A stretch of 64,000 nucleotides of DNA from Leptospiraceae bacterium (GTDB taxonomy: Bacteria; Spirochaetota; Leptospiria; Leptospirales; Leptospiraceae), in the NCBI GenBank assembly GCA_024233875.1, contig JACKPB010000008.1, positions 27,501-91,500 of the forward strand, read 5' to 3'. The number at the start of each line of letters is the position of its first letter. Position 1 is the first letter of the stretch. The notes under the pieces were generated by a model. The model searched no databases and was not told the DNA's origin. It saw only the letters and a program-made list of their open reading frames with translations. A program made the position numbers and the translations under genes. Below, piece by piece: positions 61,902 to 64,000 of this stretch.

Positions 61902-63146
61902 TCAAATTACCAATTCTTTAATAGAGCGAAAGGATCGATTCTGCATGATACCGACTTTGTGTTCAAATTCCGGAGGACTGATTACAGTGATGCTTTTTTC
62001 ATCAATTCGAATCAATTTATCCTTTAAAAATTCGGAAATTTTTTCTGATTCATAATTCGATTCTCCCAGCATTTTCAATAAATCCTCCAAATTCTTATCT
62101 ATTCGAATTTCACCTGAAGTTGGAGCAGACAATTGATTCGAGCTTTTTTGAAAGGTTTGATGGATTGATCTTTTTTCATCCATTAATAATTGAAGTTGAA
62201 GATACAATTTTTCATTTAAATCCTCAACCTGTCGTATTATGAATCTTCGATTGGAAAGATAGAAACGTTTGGCCAGAAGGTAAAATATTTTGGTCAAAAA
62301 CGAATCATCCAAAGAAGTCAGGAGGGAATTTTGATCCAATTTCTGAATCAATGATTCTTCATCGACCACTGCGGTAGCAGTTCTGGCCTTATGATTGAGA
62401 ATAGCCATCTCACCAAAAATTTCTCCATCTCGTATGGTCTCGAGAAGTATCTCAGACTCTCCTGATAATTTTGTAATCCGAACGCTTCCGTGCTTCAATA
62501 AATAAAGGTGACCATCATCAGGTTCGTGCTCTACAAAGAGAATGTCATTCTTCTGATAAACGAGAGTGACGGGATCATCCTGGAAAGGCTTGGGATATTC
62601 AAATTTGGGATCGATTCCTTCCAGCATTGCTATAGCCAATTCTTGCTTCCCCTCCAGTTTAGGAGTTGGGAAATTCGTTTCTATGTATTTCTTAAGAGCA
62701 AAGCAGGCTTTGGAATCCTGTCCCATTTTTTTGTATGTCGCCGCATCAGTGATCAATTGTTCGGGAAAATTTTCTCCAACAGGAATTTCATGTAGCGAAC
62801 GAAGATTGTCAAGAATCAATCGAAGTTTTTCAGAATTGTAAGACAAAAACCTAAGGAAGGTTTCCTGATTGCTCCTCAAAAAAATGATAAAATCATCTAC
62901 CGTCATTTTAATCACAACAGATTCCTGTTTGGCAACCAGAGTGTGTGTATGAGTCTTTTTTAAAATTCCGGAAACAAACCCGAATGTATCTCCGGGATTA
63001 TAGAAATTCAAATTTTTATTTTTGAATCGAATCATGGATTCTATGTGCAAAAGACCAGATTTTAGAATATAGATAAATCCGGGATTTTTTGAGCCTTCCA
63101 TGACGACTACCGATCCGGTTTTGTAGGTAATAATTTTGTGATTCAT
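61902..63146 (-). CDS. Protein with two cyclic-nucleotide-binding domains
   Basis: A 414-residue cytosolic protein without a DNA-binding domain. The first CNB-like domain (about 1-115) is degenerate (PGDTFGFVSGILKKTHTHTLVA). The second (about 175-300) has a phosphate-binding cassette IFGEMAILNHKARTATAVV, with the conserved Glu and Arg for cAMP-type ligands. The rest is helical. The ATG at 63146 sits just after the osmC stop with GGAGAGA upstream; an ATG at 63161 would overlap osmC. It precedes the 740-residue membrane protein by one base. Confidence 0.78.
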   Translation of the reverse strand: MNHKIITYKTGSVVVMEGSKNPGFIYILKSGLLHIESMIRFKNKNLNFYNPGDTFGFVSGILKKTHTHTLVAKQESVVIKMTVDDFIIFLRSNQETFLRFLSYNSEKLRLILDNLRSLHEIPVGENFPEQLITDAATYKKMGQDSKACFALKKYIETNFPTPKLEGKQELAIAMLEGIDPKFEYPKPFQDDPVTLVYQKNDILFVEHEPDDGHLYLLKHGSVRITKLSGESEILLETIRDGEIFGEMAILNHKARTATAVVDEESLIQKLDQNSLLTSLDDSFLTKIFYLLAKRFYLSNRRFIIRQVEDLNEKLYLQLQLLMDEKRSIHQTFQKSSNQLSAPTSGEIRIDKNLEDLLKMLGESNYESEKISEFLKDKLIRIDEKSITVISPPEFEHKVGIMQNRSFRSIKELVI

Positions 63147-63147
63147 C

Positions 63148-63570
63148 CTATTTCTCTCCATTCAATACATAACTATGGGTTATCTTTGCAGTTTTTTCTA
63201 GAGTTTTGGCTACCGAACAGTACTTATCCATGGAGAGAGAAATGGCATGTTCCAATTTATCTTTTTCTATGCTTCCTTCTAAAATAAATCTGATATGGAT
63301 CTCCTGAAACAAATTTGCAGGCTTTCCGGTCTCTCTTTCGGCATCAATTTCGATTTGAAAAGAGTCGATTTTTTGCTTTTGTTTATTTAGGATTGTGACA
63401 ATATCTATTCCACTGCATCCCCCCAATCCCATAATTAGTAGTTCCATAGGCCTTGCACCGTTTCCACCTCCACCGATGGAAGCTCCTGCATCAATGGACA
63501 CAGTATTTCCGGATTCATTTCTGGCCTCAAATTGATAGGGTTCAGATATCCTGTTCAAAGATATTTTCAT
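63148..63570 (-). CDS. OsmC-family protein (YhfA-like)
   Basis: A 140-residue OsmC fold with redox cysteines in GLGGCSGIDI and DKYCSVAKTL, closer to the YhfA subgroup than to OsmC/Ohr. It likely handles peroxides or persulfides. GGAGAG lies before the ATG at 63570. First gene of the operon with the cyclic-nucleotide-binding and large membrane proteins. It is distinct from the OsmC-family gene at 56554, which is coupled to trx. Confidence 0.84.
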   Translation of the reverse strand: MKISLNRISEPYQFEARNESGNTVSIDAGASIGGGGNGARPMELLIMGLGGCSGIDIVTILNKQKQKIDSFQIEIDAERETGKPANLFQEIHIRFILEGSIEKDKLEHAISLSMDKYCSVAKTLEKTAKITHSYVLNGEK

Positions 63571-63712
63571 CTGCTCTCCATTTTTTCCATATGTATGTAT
63601 TATTAATCGATAACATTATGGGATTTCCCTTTACAAATAGTTAAATAAAAACTTATTGGAAGTATTAAAAAATTGCGGGGATAAAAATCTGCTCTTCTTT
63701 GAGGAAACGCCA

Positions 63713-64000
63713 TTGTTGGCTGTATCATTATTATCTAACATTTACCCGAATCTACCATTTGTGATCCAATTTATATTTTTTTTAATTATCTCACCTACCA
63801 TTTTATATATTGCTGTTAAATCAAAGAAAAAAACTTCTTCTCTTCAGATTTCCTTTCTTATCATGGTTCAGTTTCTCCTGGGATTTTATTATTCCTTTAC
63901 CCTATCTAATTATTTCCATATAGTTTTCGGATTTCTCTTGTTCCCATACATTCTTTATGCCCGATGGATTCGGAACCAAATGGTCTTCAAAGATAGAAAA
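63713..64000 (+). CDS. Membrane protein, truncated by window edge
   Basis: At least 96 residues in the window, with no stop before 64000. The TTG at 63713 has GAGG (63701-63704) 8 nt upstream. Three hydrophobic segments appear: FVIQFIFFLIISPTILYIAV, ISFLIMVQFLLGFYYSF and YFHIVFGFLLFPYILYA. The family is not recognisable from this piece. Divergent from the OsmC operon. Confidence 0.55.
   Translation, partial: MLAVSLLSNIYPNLPFVIQFIFFLIISPTILYIAVKSKKKTSSLQISFLIMVQFLLGFYYSFTLSNYFHIVFGFLLFPYILYARWIRNQMVFKDRK

Noticed and set aside
1..64000. CRISPR arrays, rRNA or tRNA genes, insertion sequences, prophage
   Set aside because: No regularly spaced direct repeats, no rRNA-like tracts, no tRNA cloverleaf seen by eye, and no transposase, integrase or phage structural genes among the readable proteins. 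A tRNAscan or Infernal run would be needed to exclude small RNAs.

Overview
This 64 kb window reads as ordinary chromosome from a spirochaete of the family Leptospiraceae, probably Leptospira or a close relative. The evidence is the very Leptospira-like elongation factor G and (R)-citramalate synthase, a protein of the DUF1577/PilZ type known mainly from Leptospira, a fliD gene, an lpxD gene and low GC (about 40% by eye). Species cannot be fixed from the sequence alone. I see no rRNA, tRNA, CRISPR array, insertion sequence or prophage. Codon and base use look uniform throughout.

Layout. Bases 1-1.4 kb hold the 5' end of a DUF1569-like gene and a long AT-rich gap with two copies of a structured intergenic repeat. 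Next come a TonB-dependent receptor (1.4-4.2 kb), a PlsC acyltransferase, a small ferredoxin and a three-gene minus-strand operon: App1-type phosphatase, unknown exported protein, exported phosphodiesterase. Bases 9.6-14.1 kb are a plus-strand housekeeping run: Smr protein, cimA, pth, thrB, lpxD. A stand-alone XPB-N-like protein (14.5-16.5 kb) precedes a UbiB-like kinase/feoA/feoB operon. Convergent to that is a four-gene operon: M24 peptidase, PF10118 hydrolase, SDR, beta-propeller lipoprotein. Bases 24-29 kb carry a PilZ-like protein, fusA with a clear terminator, a receiver/kinase hybrid and a methyltransferase. Bases 29.6-32 kb hold YceI, a small exported acidic protein and a TrkH/KtrB potassium channel. 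Bases 32-36.4 kb are a tightly overlapping minus-strand operon: unknown exported protein, AI-2E family permease, xseA, xseB, MFS. Then follow ssb, a compact UvrD-like helicase, ppk1 with a 7TMR-DISM kinase-like protein, fliD plus a partner gene, and a DUF2207/TIM44-like membrane protein. The last third holds an aminotransferase, a SulP-carbonic anhydrase fusion, a metallo-beta-lactamase-fold lipoprotein, a receiver-like protein, ppk2, a TPR-M23 peptidase, trx-osmC, PilZ, TatD, TcdA, DoxX, and an osmC/cyclic-nucleotide-binding/unknown membrane protein operon. It ends in a truncated membrane protein.

Functional themes. There are two polyphosphate kinases, ppk1 and ppk2. Each abuts a signalling protein that has lost its phospho-acceptor residue: Thr for His in the kinase beside ppk1, Asn for Asp in the receiver beside ppk2. 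Ferrous iron uptake is linked to a UbiB-like kinase. Threonine and isoleucine precursors are represented by thrB and cimA. The most testable regulatory site is a perfect 7-4-7 inverted repeat, TATACCC-CATA-GGGTATA, directly upstream of trx-osmC, which resembles a CsoR/CstR-family operator. No single gene set is an obvious large new system. The best candidates for undescribed biology are the cyclic-nucleotide-binding/740-residue membrane protein pair, the M24/PF10118/SDR/propeller operon, the FliD partner and the intergenic repeat family.
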